Below are positions 26,911 through 35,953 of a stretch of 64,000 nt of DNA, in pieces. Position 1 is the first letter of the stretch. The number at the start of each line of letters is the position of its first letter. Under the pieces are notes generated by a model. That model did not search any database, had not been told where the DNA came from, and saw only the letters and a list, made by a program, of their open reading frames with translations. A program made the position numbers and the translations under genes. The DNA is from JAJXXT01 sp963764465 (GTDB lineage: Bacteria > Pseudomonadota > Alphaproteobacteria > Acetobacterales > Acetobacteraceae), in contig CAVXSO010000001.1 of NCBI GenBank assembly GCA_963764465.1, positions 62,001 to 126,000 of the forward strand, written 5' to 3'.

Positions 26911-27522
26911 CTACTGGTTCTGTGCCTGTTTCTGCATCGCCGCGATGAGCGCGCTGATATTGTTGTTGTTCTGCGCGATGAAGCTTGCGTAGTCGCTCTG
27001 CTGCGTCAGCCGCATCGAGGTGCCCTCGGCGATCACGTCCACGATCTTGGGCGAGCCGTTGATGTCGCTGATCACCCAGTCCACCTTCGCCGGCGCGTTG
27101 TTCGGGCGCTTCACCGTGGTGGACACGACGGTGCCGCCATCACGGGCGACGGATTTGTCCACGGTGAAGCTGACGCCCTTGTAATCGCCGAGATGCCCGG
27201 TGATGGAGCGCATCAGCACGCCGTGGAACAACTGCATGTAGGTGGCGAACTGCTGCGGCGTCGCGAGGCGGACGAAGCGCCCGAGGCAGAACCGCGCGAT
27301 ACCCTTCACGTCCACGCTCTTGTCTACCAGCGCCTGGAGCTGCGGGTTTTTCTGTGCGTCCGTTCCCGGCCCGTTGATGATGGCGACGAGCTCGTCGCCC
27401 AGCGCCTTCAGGAAGCTGGTGTCGGAGGCGACACTGGCGCTGGCCGCGGTGGCGGTGACGAGGGGGACGGCAGCCATGGCAAGGCTGGCCGCGAAGAGGC
27501 GACGGCGGGCAATGGCGGGCAA
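26911..27522 (-). CDS. mlaC: Periplasmic phospholipid-binding protein MlaC (Ttg2D family)
   Basis: A 203-residue exported protein that shuttles phospholipids between the outer membrane (MlaA) and the inner-membrane MlaFEDB complex. A signal peptide follows (RRRLFAASLAMAAVPLVTATAASA), then the family landmarks QALVDKSVDVKGIARFCLGRF, FHGVLMRSITGHLGDYKG and VDWVISDINGSPKIVDVIAEGTSMRLTQQSDYASF. The TTG at 27522 is preferred as start because AGGAGA lies seven bases upstream; longer starts give a Arg-rich leader that would block secretion. It lies 31 bases after mlaA; the other Mla genes are not here. Confidence 0.85.
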   Translation of the reverse strand: MPAIARRRLFAASLAMAAVPLVTATAASASVASDTSFLKALGDELVAIINGPGTDAQKNPQLQALVDKSVDVKGIARFCLGRFVRLATPQQFATYMQLFHGVLMRSITGHLGDYKGVSFTVDKSVARDGGTVVSTTVKRPNNAPAKVDWVISDINGSPKIVDVIAEGTSMRLTQQSDYASFIAQNNNNISALIAAMQKQAQNQ

Positions 27523-27553
27523 GGCAAGTCTCCTGAAGCTGTTTTGCCTGCGG

Positions 27554-28345
27554 CTATTTCGTGGGTTGCGGGTACCAGGCGGGCACGGTGGCCGGCTCGT
27601 CGTGCCGTGCCGCCTCGATCTGCGACTGGCGGTGCTGGCGGTAAAGGCTGCGCAGCGTCGCATAGGGGTCGAGTGCCTGCGCCTTGATCTTGTCGAGATC
27701 GGTCAGGTATCGGGCGCGGGTGTCCACGGCCGTGAGCCCCATGCGGGCATAGCCGGCATCCTGGGCCAGGTAGCCGCGGCCTACCCAGCTGAGCGGGTCG
27801 AGCACATAGTCACCGCCCATGCCGGCCACGTCCCGCGGCGAGGAGGGACCGAATACCGGCAGGTACAGGTATGGCCCGTCCGGCACGCCCCAGAGGGCGA
27901 GCGTGACGCCGAAATCGGCATCATGCTTGGGGTATCCCATCTCGCTCGCAACGTCGAAGATACCAACCAGCCCGATCGTGGTGTTGATCAGCCCACGCAT
28001 CAGCGTGTCGCCGGCGCGGCGAGGATTGCCCTCCAGCATATCGTTGGCCAGCACCACCGGGGTGCCGAGGTTGGAAAGCACGTTGTGTGTGCCCCGCTGG
28101 AAGAACTCCGGCGTGCCGTAATGGTAGGCGAGTGCCAGCGGGCGCAGCAGCACGGTGTCGAGCGCGTCGTTGACCACGTAGAAGACGCGGTTGGTGGGTT
28201 CCAGGGGGTCGTTGGTTTGCTTGTAGTACGCGCGCGCCTCCGGGTCCTTGGGCACGGTGGCGCACCCCGCCACCGCCAGCAGCAGTGCCGCGGCGGCGAG
28301 AAGGCTTCGTGAGGCTGGCGTCACGCAGCTGCGTGTGGGAGGCAT
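27554..28345 (-). CDS. mlaA: MlaA family outer-membrane lipoprotein (VacJ)
   Basis: A 263-residue lipoprotein that removes mislocalised phospholipid from the outer leaflet. The signal peptide ends in lipobox LAVAGC, so Cys is the acylated residue. VacJ landmarks are present: NDPLEPTNRVFYVVNDALD, LSNLGTPVVLANDMLEGNPRRAG, MRGLINTTIGLVGIFDVASEMGYPKHDADFG, and YLYLPVFGPSSPRDVAG. It sits immediately upstream of mlaC. In many Gram-negatives the two are co-operonic with mlaFEDB, but those genes are not in this window. Confidence 0.92.
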   Translation of the reverse strand: MPPTRSCVTPASRSLLAAAALLLAVAGCATVPKDPEARAYYKQTNDPLEPTNRVFYVVNDALDTVLLRPLALAYHYGTPEFFQRGTHNVLSNLGTPVVLANDMLEGNPRRAGDTLMRGLINTTIGLVGIFDVASEMGYPKHDADFGVTLALWGVPDGPYLYLPVFGPSSPRDVAGMGGDYVLDPLSWVGRGYLAQDAGYARMGLTAVDTRARYLTDLDKIKAQALDPYATLRSLYRQHRQSQIEAARHDEPATVPAWYPQPTK

Positions 28346-28498
28346 CGGCGGCTGGGATCCCTACTGGTCTGTCGCAGCCTAACATGGCCGGGCTTGCGGC
28401 GCTTGCAAAGCCCGACCTTGCACTCCCCTGACGCGCTCCTTCGCGAGGATATGACCGGAATGGTTGACCGGCGGGCGGGCTGCCCCGATGTAGTCCCG

Positions 28499-29446
28499 AT
28501 GGACCAGACCTCTCCGCGGCCCCATCCGGCGCCCCCGACGCTGGAACGCTGGCTCACCGGGCCGCGTTTCGCCGGGCTACCGACGCGCGGGGCGGAGCAT
28601 CCGGCCCCGCTGCTTTCCTTCGAGTTCTTCCCTCCGCGTACCGAGGCGCTGGAGACCCAGCTCTGGGCCTGTATCCGGCGGCTGGAAACGTTGGCGCCGC
28701 GCTTCGTTTCCGTCACTTACGGCGCGGGCGGCAGCACCCAGGCCCGTACCCACGCGACGGTCGCCCGCATTGTCCGCGAGACGAAGCTGACCCCGGCCGC
28801 ACACCTGACCTGCGTTGGTGCCACCCGCGCGGAGGTGGACGCGGTTGCGCGCACCTACTGGGAGGCCGGGGTGCGCCACGTGGTGGCCCTTCGCGGTGAC
28901 GTGCCGGGCGGCGGTGCCTACGTGCCGCACCCCGAAGGCTATGCCTATGCGGTGGACCTGGTGGCCGGCCTGCGACGTGTTGCGGATTTCGAGATTTCTG
29001 TCGCCGCCTACCCAGACGTCCATCCCGCGGCCGCGGGCCCCGGATCCGACCTCGACAACCTCAAGCGCAAGCTCGACGCCGGGGCGACGCGCGCGATCAC
29101 GAATTTCTTCTTCGACGCCGAGACCTACCTGCGCTTCCTTGACCGCTGCCTCGCGGCCGGGATCACGGCGCCGATCGTCCCTGGCATCATGCCGGTCACC
29201 AATTTCGTGCAGATGCGCAAATTCGCGACGACCAACGGCGTCGCCGTGCCGGACTGGCTCGCGCACCTGTTCGACGGCTTGGAGGAGGATGCCGAGACGC
29301 GGCGGATGGTCGCCGCCGTGGTGGCGGCCGAGCAGGTGCGCCTGCTGCAGGCCAACGGCATCGACGAGTTCCACTTTTACACTCTGAACCGCGCCGACCT
29401 CGCCTTCGCGATCGCGCATATCCTCGGTGTGCGGCCATCGGCCTGA
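28499..29446 (+). CDS. metF: 5,10-methylenetetrahydrofolate reductase
   Basis: A 315-residue FAD-dependent TIM-barrel reductase that supplies methyl-THF for methionine synthesis. It has LLSFEFFPPRTEALE (catalytic Glu), FVSVTYGAGGSTQART, HLTCVGATRAEVDA, the FAD site VVALRGDVPGGGAY, YPDVHPAA, KLDAGATRAITNFFFDAETYLRF and PGIMPVTNF. Upstream in-frame starts at 28394, 28451 and 28460 exist; 28499 fits the family N-terminus best, though no ribosome site decides it. It converges on the transporter gene only three bases away. Confidence 0.92.
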   Translation: MDQTSPRPHPAPPTLERWLTGPRFAGLPTRGAEHPAPLLSFEFFPPRTEALETQLWACIRRLETLAPRFVSVTYGAGGSTQARTHATVARIVRETKLTPAAHLTCVGATRAEVDAVARTYWEAGVRHVVALRGDVPGGGAYVPHPEGYAYAVDLVAGLRRVADFEISVAAYPDVHPAAAGPGSDLDNLKRKLDAGATRAITNFFFDAETYLRFLDRCLAAGITAPIVPGIMPVTNFVQMRKFATTNGVAVPDWLAHLFDGLEEDAETRRMVAAVVAAEQVRLLQANGIDEFHFYTLNRADLAFAIAHILGVRPSA

Positions 29447-29456
29447 AGCTCAGGCC
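29440..29456. terminator. Shared palindrome over both stop codons
   Basis: GGCCTGA-AGC-TCAGGCC, a perfect seven-pair palindrome with a three-base loop. Each arm contains the TGA stop of one of the two convergent genes. It could end transcription from both sides, but has no T-run. Confidence 0.4.
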
Positions 29457-30439
29457 ACGTACGCATCGCGGAACAGCAGGCGGTAGACCGGCCGCAGCAG
29501 GAACGGGCTGAGATAGAGCGGGAACTGGCAGAGTGCGAAGAACAGCGCGAGCCGCGGGTCCGCGGTCGCCGGCAGGACGGCGAGATACAGCGCCATGTTG
29601 CGGTTGCCGCTCATCAGCCCTGCCGAGGCGGCCTCGCGCAGACCCGCCGGCAGGAAGACCAGCGTGGTCAGCAGGTTGAGCCCGAGCGCCGCGGCAAACG
29701 CCGCCAGCGCCGCCTCGGCAACCCAGAGCGGGTCCGCGAGCAGCCTCGCGGTCAGCCCGTCCATCACTGCGAACCCGTAGAAGACGAGTACCCAAACCAC
29801 CCCGCCATCCACTGCCGGGCCGAGCGGTGCCAGGCGTTCCGGCCCCAGCAGCCGGCGCAACACCAGGGACAGCGCGAGCGGCAGCAGCACGACGAGCCCC
29901 AGCCGCAGCGCAAAGCCGTAGAGCCCCAGATGCAGCCCGACACCACCGAGCGACAAGGCAAGCGGCGGGGCGGTCAGGGGCAGCAGCAGCGTCGTGGTCA
30001 GCGTGCCCAGCAGCGTCAGCTCCGGGTCGAGCCCCACCAGTCGCGCGAAGGCCGCCCCGGAGGTAGCGCCGCAGCCGGTGGCGAACACCACCACCCCCGC
30101 CTTGATCCCGGGATCAAGCGGCAGGAACCGGACCACCGCTGCGGCCACAAGCGGTGCCGCCAGCAGCTGCAGCGCCGTGATCGCCGCGAGCAGCACCGGC
30201 TGGCGCAGCCGTCGCAGCGCCGCCGCCACGTCCACGCGCAGCAGCACCAGCGTCATGATGATGATGACATTGGGCGTGATGAACCAGTGAAAGACATGCG
30301 CGAGCGGCGGGATCAGCAAGCCGCCGAAAATCCCCCCGGCCAGCAGCGTCGTCCCGTGGCGCGCCGCCCAGGCGAAAGGGCGCAGCGGCGCCGGCAGCGG
30401 GTTCGTGCTCTCCCCCTGATTCGCGCCATGCCCGGCCAC
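29450..30439 (-). CDS. Bile acid:sodium symporter (BASS)-like transporter
   Basis: A 329-residue membrane protein with nine to ten hydrophobic helices. Family-like motifs are VVFATGCGATSGAAFARLVGLDPELTLLGTLTTTLLLPLTAPPLAL and SAGLMSGNRNMALYLAVLPA, resembling the discontinuous crossing helices of the bile acid:Na+ symporter group. The substrate (keto acid, arsenite or other organic anion) cannot be decided. The ATG at 30439 faces uvrD divergently, 51 bases away. Confidence 0.72.
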   Translation of the reverse strand: MAGHGANQGESTNPLPAPLRPFAWAARHGTTLLAGGIFGGLLIPPLAHVFHWFITPNVIIIMTLVLLRVDVAAALRRLRQPVLLAAITALQLLAAPLVAAAVVRFLPLDPGIKAGVVVFATGCGATSGAAFARLVGLDPELTLLGTLTTTLLLPLTAPPLALSLGGVGLHLGLYGFALRLGLVVLLPLALSLVLRRLLGPERLAPLGPAVDGGVVWVLVFYGFAVMDGLTARLLADPLWVAEAALAAFAAALGLNLLTTLVFLPAGLREAASAGLMSGNRNMALYLAVLPATADPRLALFFALCQFPLYLSPFLLRPVYRLLFRDAYVA

Positions 30440-30490
30440 TGACTATCTTTCCTGCATGCGAATCATCACGCAAATCATCATCGGCGGACC

Positions 30491-32650
30491 ATGGCTGACT
30501 ATCTCGCGAAGCTGAACCCCGAGCAGCGCGAGGCGGTCGAGACGCTGGACGGCCCGTTGCTGGTCCTGGCCGGCGCCGGTACCGGCAAGACGCGCGTGCT
30601 CACTGCCCGCTTCGCGCATCTTCTGCTCACCCGCCGAGCCTTCCCGGGACAGGTCCTGGCCGTCACCTTCACCAACAAGGCGGCGCGGGAAATGCGCGAG
30701 CGCGTCGCCACCCTGCTTGGCCAGCCGGTCGAGGGCCTCTGGCTCGGCACCTTCCACGCCCTTGCCGCCCGCATGCTGCGCGCCCACGCCGAGCTCGTGG
30801 GCCGCAAGCCGGGCTTCACCATCCTCGACACCGATGACCAGCTTCGCCTGCTCAAGCAGGTGATGGAGGCGGCAGGCGTGGACACCAAGCGCTTCCCCGC
30901 CCCGGTCCTGATGGGGACCATCCAGCGCTGGAAGGATCGCGGGCTGCTGCCCGAACGCGTGCCGCCGGCAGAGGATTCCGAGTTCGCCGGCGGGCGCGCC
31001 CGCGCCCTGTATGCGCTCTACCAGCAGCGCCTCGCCGCGGTGAATGCGGTCGATTTCGGGGACCTGCTGCTGTTTGCGACCGAGCTGCTGCGCACCAATC
31101 CGGATGTCCTCGCCCGCTACCACCGCCAATTCCGCTACATCCTCGTGGACGAATACCAGGACACCAATCTGGTCCAGTATCTCTGGCTGCGCCTGCTTGC
31201 CCAGGGGCACCGCAACATCTGCTGCGTCGGCGACGACGACCAGTCGATCTATTCCTGGCGTGGTGCGGAGATCGAGAACATCCTGCGTTTCGAGCGTGAT
31301 TTCGAGGGCGCGAAAGTGGTGCGGCTCGAACGCAATTACCGCTCCACCGCGCCGATTCTCGCCACCGCCTCGGCGCTGATTGCCAACAACGAGGGACGGC
31401 TGGGCAAGACGTTGCGCAGCGGCCTGGGCGACGCTGCGGGCGAGAAAGTCGCCGTCGTCGCCTTGTGGGATTCCGACGAGGAGGCGCGCATGGTGGGCGG
31501 GCGTATCGAGGCGCTGCGTACCGATGGGCACGCGCTGTCCGAGATCGCGATCCTGGTGCGCGCCGGCTTCCAGACCCGCGCCTTCGAGGAGCGTCTGATC
31601 ACGCTCGGTATTCCGTATCGCATTATCGGGGGGCTGCGCTTTTACGAGCGCGCCGAGATCCGCGACGCCATCGCCTACGCCCGCGTCCTCGTGCAGCCTG
31701 CAGACGACCTCGCCTTCGAGCGTATCGTCAACACTCCGAAGCGAGGCGTGGGGGAGGGAGCGCTGCGCACCATTACCCAGCGCTCGCGCGCGGATGGTGT
31801 GCCGCTCGCGGAAGCAGCGGCGCGCCTGGTGGTGGAGGCCGGCCTGCGCGGCAAGGTGCGCGACGCGCTGCGCGAACTCCTCGCGGGCTTCGAGACCTGG
31901 CGCGCGATGCTGCCGCAGGAAGGCCATGTGGTGACGGTGCAGACCGTGCTCGACGCCAGCGGCTACACCGGCATGTGGCAGGCCGATACGTCGCCCGAGG
32001 CGCCGGGCCGGCTCGAGAACCTCAAGGAGTTCGTCCGCGCGCTCGCGGATTTCGACACGCTGCCTGGCTTCCTCGACCACGTCTCGCTGGTGATGGAGAA
32101 CGAGGAGAACGCGGAGGGCGACCGCGTCAACCTGATGACGCTGCATGCCGCGAAAGGGCTCGAGTTCGACACTGTCTTCCTTCCAGGTTGGGAAGACGGC
32201 ATCTTCCCGAGCCAGCGCACCATGGACGAGAGCGGAACGAAAGGCATCGAGGAGGAGCGGCGTCTCGCGTATGTCGGGCTGACGCGGGCGCGCCGCCGCG
32301 CCATCGTCTCGCATGCCGCCAACCGGCGCATCTACGCGAACTGGCAGGTCTCGATGCCGAGCCGCTTCCTCGACGAACTGCCGGAGGAGCACGTGCTGCT
32401 CGAAGGGCAGCAGGATCGACGCGTCGTGGCACCCAGCTTCCCGGTCTTCGCTTCCCGCCAGCGCCTGCCGGCCGCGTGGGAGGCCTCGCCGCGCCCGAAA
32501 CGCGAGGACTCCATTCCTGTCGGCACCCGCGTGTTCCACGAGAAATTCGGTTACGGTACCGTTACGGCCGCGGAGGATGATCGGCTGGATATCGAGTTCG
32601 AGAAAGCGGGATCCAAGCGCGTGCTCGACCGTTTCGTGGCGCGCGCGTAA
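30491..32650 (+). CDS. uvrD: ATP-dependent DNA helicase UvrD/PcrA
   Basis: A 719-residue superfamily-1 helicase for nucleotide excision and mismatch repair. All motifs are seen in order: Q-like LNPEQREAVE, Walker A LAGAGTGKTRVLTAR, VTFTNKAAREMRERV, Walker B ILVDEYQDTN, GDDDQSIYSWRGA, LERNYRST, LMTLHAAKGLEFDTVFLPGWEDGIFPS and LAYVGLTRARRRAIVSHA. The C-terminal KFGYGTVTAAEDDRLDIEFE is the Tudor-like RNA-polymerase-binding end. It overlaps nothing and is followed after ten bases by prmA. Confidence 0.95.
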   Translation: MADYLAKLNPEQREAVETLDGPLLVLAGAGTGKTRVLTARFAHLLLTRRAFPGQVLAVTFTNKAAREMRERVATLLGQPVEGLWLGTFHALAARMLRAHAELVGRKPGFTILDTDDQLRLLKQVMEAAGVDTKRFPAPVLMGTIQRWKDRGLLPERVPPAEDSEFAGGRARALYALYQQRLAAVNAVDFGDLLLFATELLRTNPDVLARYHRQFRYILVDEYQDTNLVQYLWLRLLAQGHRNICCVGDDDQSIYSWRGAEIENILRFERDFEGAKVVRLERNYRSTAPILATASALIANNEGRLGKTLRSGLGDAAGEKVAVVALWDSDEEARMVGGRIEALRTDGHALSEIAILVRAGFQTRAFEERLITLGIPYRIIGGLRFYERAEIRDAIAYARVLVQPADDLAFERIVNTPKRGVGEGALRTITQRSRADGVPLAEAAARLVVEAGLRGKVRDALRELLAGFETWRAMLPQEGHVVTVQTVLDASGYTGMWQADTSPEAPGRLENLKEFVRALADFDTLPGFLDHVSLVMENEENAEGDRVNLMTLHAAKGLEFDTVFLPGWEDGIFPSQRTMDESGTKGIEEERRLAYVGLTRARRRAIVSHAANRRIYANWQVSMPSRFLDELPEEHVLLEGQQDRRVVAPSFPVFASRQRLPAAWEASPRPKREDSIPVGTRVFHEKFGYGTVTAAEDDRLDIEFEKAGSKRVLDRFVARA

Positions 32651-32660
32651 GGAACGGCAC

Positions 32661-33563
32661 ATGAAGGGCCCCGCCGGTCAGCTGGAGACCGTGTTCGTCG
32701 ACGTGCCGGAGACGGCACGCGATGCCTACGAGGCAGCGCTCGCAGCGGCCTGCCGCAGCGTCGGTCTGTTTCACGATGAGGCGCGCAGGCTCTGGCGCGT
32801 CGAAGGCGTGAAGGATGCGGGCGAGGGGGAGGCGATGCTGGACCTTGCCCTCGCCCTCGCCGCCGCCGCGAGCGGCGTCGCGGCGCCACTGCGCCGGCGC
32901 GCGACGGAAACCGGCGGGTGGCTGGCGCGCGTCTATGCTGGTTTCCCGGAGCAGCGCATCGGCCGCTTCGCGCTGCGCGGCACGCACTTGCCGCCCGCGC
33001 GCACACCGGGCGCGATCACATTGGTGCTGGATGCCGGCGTCGCCTTCGGTTCTGGCGAGCACGGCTCGACGCGCGGCTGCCTCTGGGCGTTGGAGTGGCT
33101 CGCGCACCGCAAGCCGCGCCGTATCCTTGATCTCGGCACCGGCTCCGGCGTGCTGGCGATGGCCGCCGCCGCCCTGCTGCGCCGCCCGGTGCTGGCCACC
33201 GACAACGATCCCTGGGCGGTGCGCGCCGCGCGCGAGAACGCGCGCCGCAACCGCCTCGCCGTACACGCTGCGCAGGGCGATGGCTGGCACGCGCCGGCGA
33301 TCCGCCGCGCGGGGCAATTCGATCTCGTTTTCGCGAATATCCTGGCGCGCCCGCTATGCCGGATGGCGAGACCGCTGGCGCGGCGCCTTGCACCCGGCGG
33401 GGTTGCGATCCTCGCGGGGTTGACCAGGGATCAGGCGCGGATGGTGCTGGCGGCGCACCGAAGTCAGGGGCTGGTGCTACGAAAACGCCACGACGAAGGC
33501 CGTTGGACGACCCTGGTCGTGGCGAAGCCGCGGGCTGGTTTTCCGATGAAACCGGGCACGTGA
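32661..33563 (+). CDS. prmA: Ribosomal protein L11 methyltransferase
   Basis: A 300-residue SAM-dependent methyltransferase that trimethylates L11. The C-terminal domain has the SAM motif ILDLGTGSGVLAMAAAALL, ATDNDPWAVRAARENARRN, FDLVFANILARPL (the NIL motif typical of PrmA) and LAGLTRDQARMVLAAH. Before it is FGSGEHGSTRGCLWALEWLA, where PrmA proteins have the FGTGxHxTT signature; here Ser replaces Thr. AAGGAA precedes ATG 32661. It follows uvrD by ten bases, probably in one transcript. Confidence 0.9.
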   Translation: MKGPAGQLETVFVDVPETARDAYEAALAAACRSVGLFHDEARRLWRVEGVKDAGEGEAMLDLALALAAAASGVAAPLRRRATETGGWLARVYAGFPEQRIGRFALRGTHLPPARTPGAITLVLDAGVAFGSGEHGSTRGCLWALEWLAHRKPRRILDLGTGSGVLAMAAAALLRRPVLATDNDPWAVRAARENARRNRLAVHAAQGDGWHAPAIRRAGQFDLVFANILARPLCRMARPLARRLAPGGVAILAGLTRDQARMVLAAHRSQGLVLRKRHDEGRWTTLVVAKPRAGFPMKPGT

Positions 33564-33607
33564 GCGCGCATGCGCGCGCCCCTCGTCGTGCCAGGCCGAG
33601 GCTCGCC

Positions 33608-33952
33608 TCAGCCGTGCGCGTGATAGTTGCGCAGGCCGAACGTGCTCGCGGCCAGGCGCTCGGAGTTGTGCGCGGCGACGAACTCGGGGTCGTTGACGCG
33701 CAGCAGGTCGGAGCGAACGAGGCCGATATCGGAGAGCTCATGGTCCGAAAGCCGGGCCAGCTCGTTCACCGCTTGCTCGTTGGCGCGGCGGGCGCCCAGC
33801 CAGGTGCGCACGCGAGCGAAACCGGTGGCGATGCGCCCGCCGAGGGTGGTTCCCTCGGTCGCCGGCAGGGTCTCGCGGTCGTCGGTGAAATAATGGGTGA
33901 GGCGCGACGGCATCAGGATCGCGATCTCTTCCTTGGCAACGCGGGTGGTCAT
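33608..33952 (-). CDS. DUF1127 domain protein
   Basis: A 114-residue protein whose C-terminal half holds the DUF1127 core: ARVRTWLGARRANEQAVNELARLSDHELSDIGLVRSDLL. Short alphaproteobacterial DUF1127 proteins influence phosphate, carbon-monoxide or RNA regulation; no specific role can be given here. ATG 33952 is preferred, and ATG 33916 would give a 102-residue form. The gene converges on prmA and diverges from the aminopeptidase across ~200 bases. Confidence 0.78.
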   Translation of the reverse strand: MTTRVAKEEIAILMPSRLTHYFTDDRETLPATEGTTLGGRIATGFARVRTWLGARRANEQAVNELARLSDHELSDIGLVRSDLLRVNDPEFVAAHNSERLAASTFGLRNYHAHG

Positions 33953-34153
33953 GATCTGTATCCAGTTCTGGCAGGCCGTGGCGGGCGTCGGGCTGATCTG
34001 CCGTTCGTCACGCGGTCTTTGTGCACTGCGATATGGTCGCCTTCCCGGCTGGCGAGAAGCGGCGCTTGGGAGCCTCAGCCATGCGTATGACGCCTTGTCA
34101 TTTGGCATGTCATGATATTGACGCATGTCTGACATCGAGATGGAGAGTGGGGA

Positions 34154-35950
34154 ATGGCGTCTAACTTATTGAATTCACCAAAGGCGTTGAATTCTTCGGC
34201 GCGCCTTGCGGCGCTACGCTCGGAGCTGGCGCGACGGGGGCTCGACGGGTTCCTCATTCCGCGGGCGGACGAGCATCTCGGCGAATACGTGCCAGCCAAT
34301 GCCGAGAGGCTCGCCTGGATCTGCGGCTTCACGGGCAGTGCCGGGCTCGCGGTGGTGCTCGCCGACCGCGCGGTGCTGTTCACAGACGGGCGCTACGTGC
34401 TCCAGGCCGAGGCGCAGACGGACCCGGCGCTGTGGCAGTGCCGCCACCTGATCGAGGAGCCGCCGTACGGGTGGCTTGCCGCCAACGCGAAGGCGGCGCG
34501 CATCGGCTACGATGCGTGGCTGTTCGCGGAGGAAACGCTGGCCCGCTACTCGGATGCCGGGGTCACGCTTGTCGCGGTGGACAGCAATCCGGTGGACGCG
34601 GTCTGGCGGGACCGGCCTGGCCCACCGCTCGATCCGATCGCAGAACACCCTCTCGCCTTCGCCGGCAAGACAGTTGCGAACAAGCGGGGGGAAGCGGCGT
34701 CGCGGCTGCGCGAGGTCGGCGAGGATGCAGCCGTGATCTCCGACCCCGCTTCGATCGCCTGGCTGCTCAACATCCGTGGCCGCGACGTGCCGTACACGCC
34801 GTTCGGCCTCGGCTTCGCGCTGCTGCACTCGGACGCGGCGGTCGAGCTGTTCATGCCGCCGCGCAAAGTGCCCGCCGAGGTCGCGGCCGGCTGGGGCAAC
34901 GCGGTTTCGGTCTCTGAACGGTCGCAGCTGCCACGGGCGCTCGCGGCACTTTCCGGCAAGCGGGTGCGCGTGGACCTGGCCGCGACCCCAGCCTGGTTCG
35001 CGGCCACGCTGCGCGCCGCGGGGGCGACGGTGAAGCCTGGCATGGACCCCTGCCTCCTGCTCAAGGCGAGCAAGAACGAGACGGAGCAAGAAGGCGCCCG
35101 CACTGCCCATCGCCGCGATGCGGTGGCCGTCTGCCGCTTCCTGCGCTGGCTGGAGGCTGCGGCCGGGCGCGAGACGGAGATGTCCGCCGCCGCGAAACTG
35201 TTGGCCTTGCGTGAGGCGGGCGAGGCGTTCCGCGGCGAGAGCTTCCCCGCCATCGCCGGCGCCGGCGAGCACGGCGCCATCATCCACTATCACGTGACGG
35301 CGGAGACTGACCGCAGGATTGCGCCGGGCGAGACCTTCCTGATCGATTCCGGGGCGCAATATCCTGAAGGCACCACCGACGTGACGCGCACTGTCTGGAC
35401 TGGGCCGGGCGCTCCCCCTGCGGACATTGCCGCCACCTACACCCGCGTGCTCAAGGGCCATGTGGCGCTCGCGATGCTTGTTTTCCCGCAGGGCGTGGCC
35501 GGTCCGCATCTGGACGCGGTCGCCCGCGCCGCTCTCTGGCGTGCGGGGCAGGATTTCGATCACGGTACCGGTCACGGCGTCGGAAGCTATCTATCGGTGC
35601 ACGAGGGGCCGGTCAGCTTCAGCCGCGCGGCGAAGCCCGTGCCGATCGCCGAAGGCATGATCCTCTCCGACGAACCGGGCTTCTACGCGCCAGGACGCTA
35701 TGGCATCCGCATTGAGAACCTGCTGCTGGTGCGGCGGGCCGAGTTTCCGCAGGCAGCCAAGCCGTTCCTGTCCTTCGAGACGCTCACCCTTGCGCCCTAT
35801 GATCGCCGCCTCGTCGTCGCCGCGATGCTCACGCCGGATGAGCACGCCTGGATCGACGCCTACCACGCCCGCGTGCTGGCGGAAGTCGGGCCCAATCTCG
35901 GCGCGGATGATCGGGCCTGGCTTGCCGCCGCCTGCGCAAAGCTGGCCTGA
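34154..35950 (+). CDS. pepP: Aminopeptidase P family (Xaa-Pro aminopeptidase)
   Basis: A 598-residue, three-domain M24B metallopeptidase that removes an N-terminal residue before proline. The two N-terminal creatinase-like domains begin ARLAALRSELARRGLDGFLIPRADEH. The catalytic pita-bread domain has metal ligands in LIDSGAQYPEGTTDVTRT (two Asp), HGTGHGVGSYLSVHEGP (His), SDEPGFYAPG and YGIRIENLL (two Glu). GGAGAGTGGGG precedes the ATG. The first ~15 residues are coded by AT-rich DNA with two TTGAATTC copies 18 bases apart, unlike the rest of the gene. Confidence 0.93.
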   Translation: MASNLLNSPKALNSSARLAALRSELARRGLDGFLIPRADEHLGEYVPANAERLAWICGFTGSAGLAVVLADRAVLFTDGRYVLQAEAQTDPALWQCRHLIEEPPYGWLAANAKAARIGYDAWLFAEETLARYSDAGVTLVAVDSNPVDAVWRDRPGPPLDPIAEHPLAFAGKTVANKRGEAASRLREVGEDAAVISDPASIAWLLNIRGRDVPYTPFGLGFALLHSDAAVELFMPPRKVPAEVAAGWGNAVSVSERSQLPRALAALSGKRVRVDLAATPAWFAATLRAAGATVKPGMDPCLLLKASKNETEQEGARTAHRRDAVAVCRFLRWLEAAAGRETEMSAAAKLLALREAGEAFRGESFPAIAGAGEHGAIIHYHVTAETDRRIAPGETFLIDSGAQYPEGTTDVTRTVWTGPGAPPADIAATYTRVLKGHVALAMLVFPQGVAGPHLDAVARAALWRAGQDFDHGTGHGVGSYLSVHEGPVSFSRAAKPVPIAEGMILSDEPGFYAPGRYGIRIENLLLVRRAEFPQAAKPFLSFETLTLAPYDRRLVVAAMLTPDEHAWIDAYHARVLAEVGPNLGADDRAWLAAACAKLA

Positions 35951-35953
35951 GCG

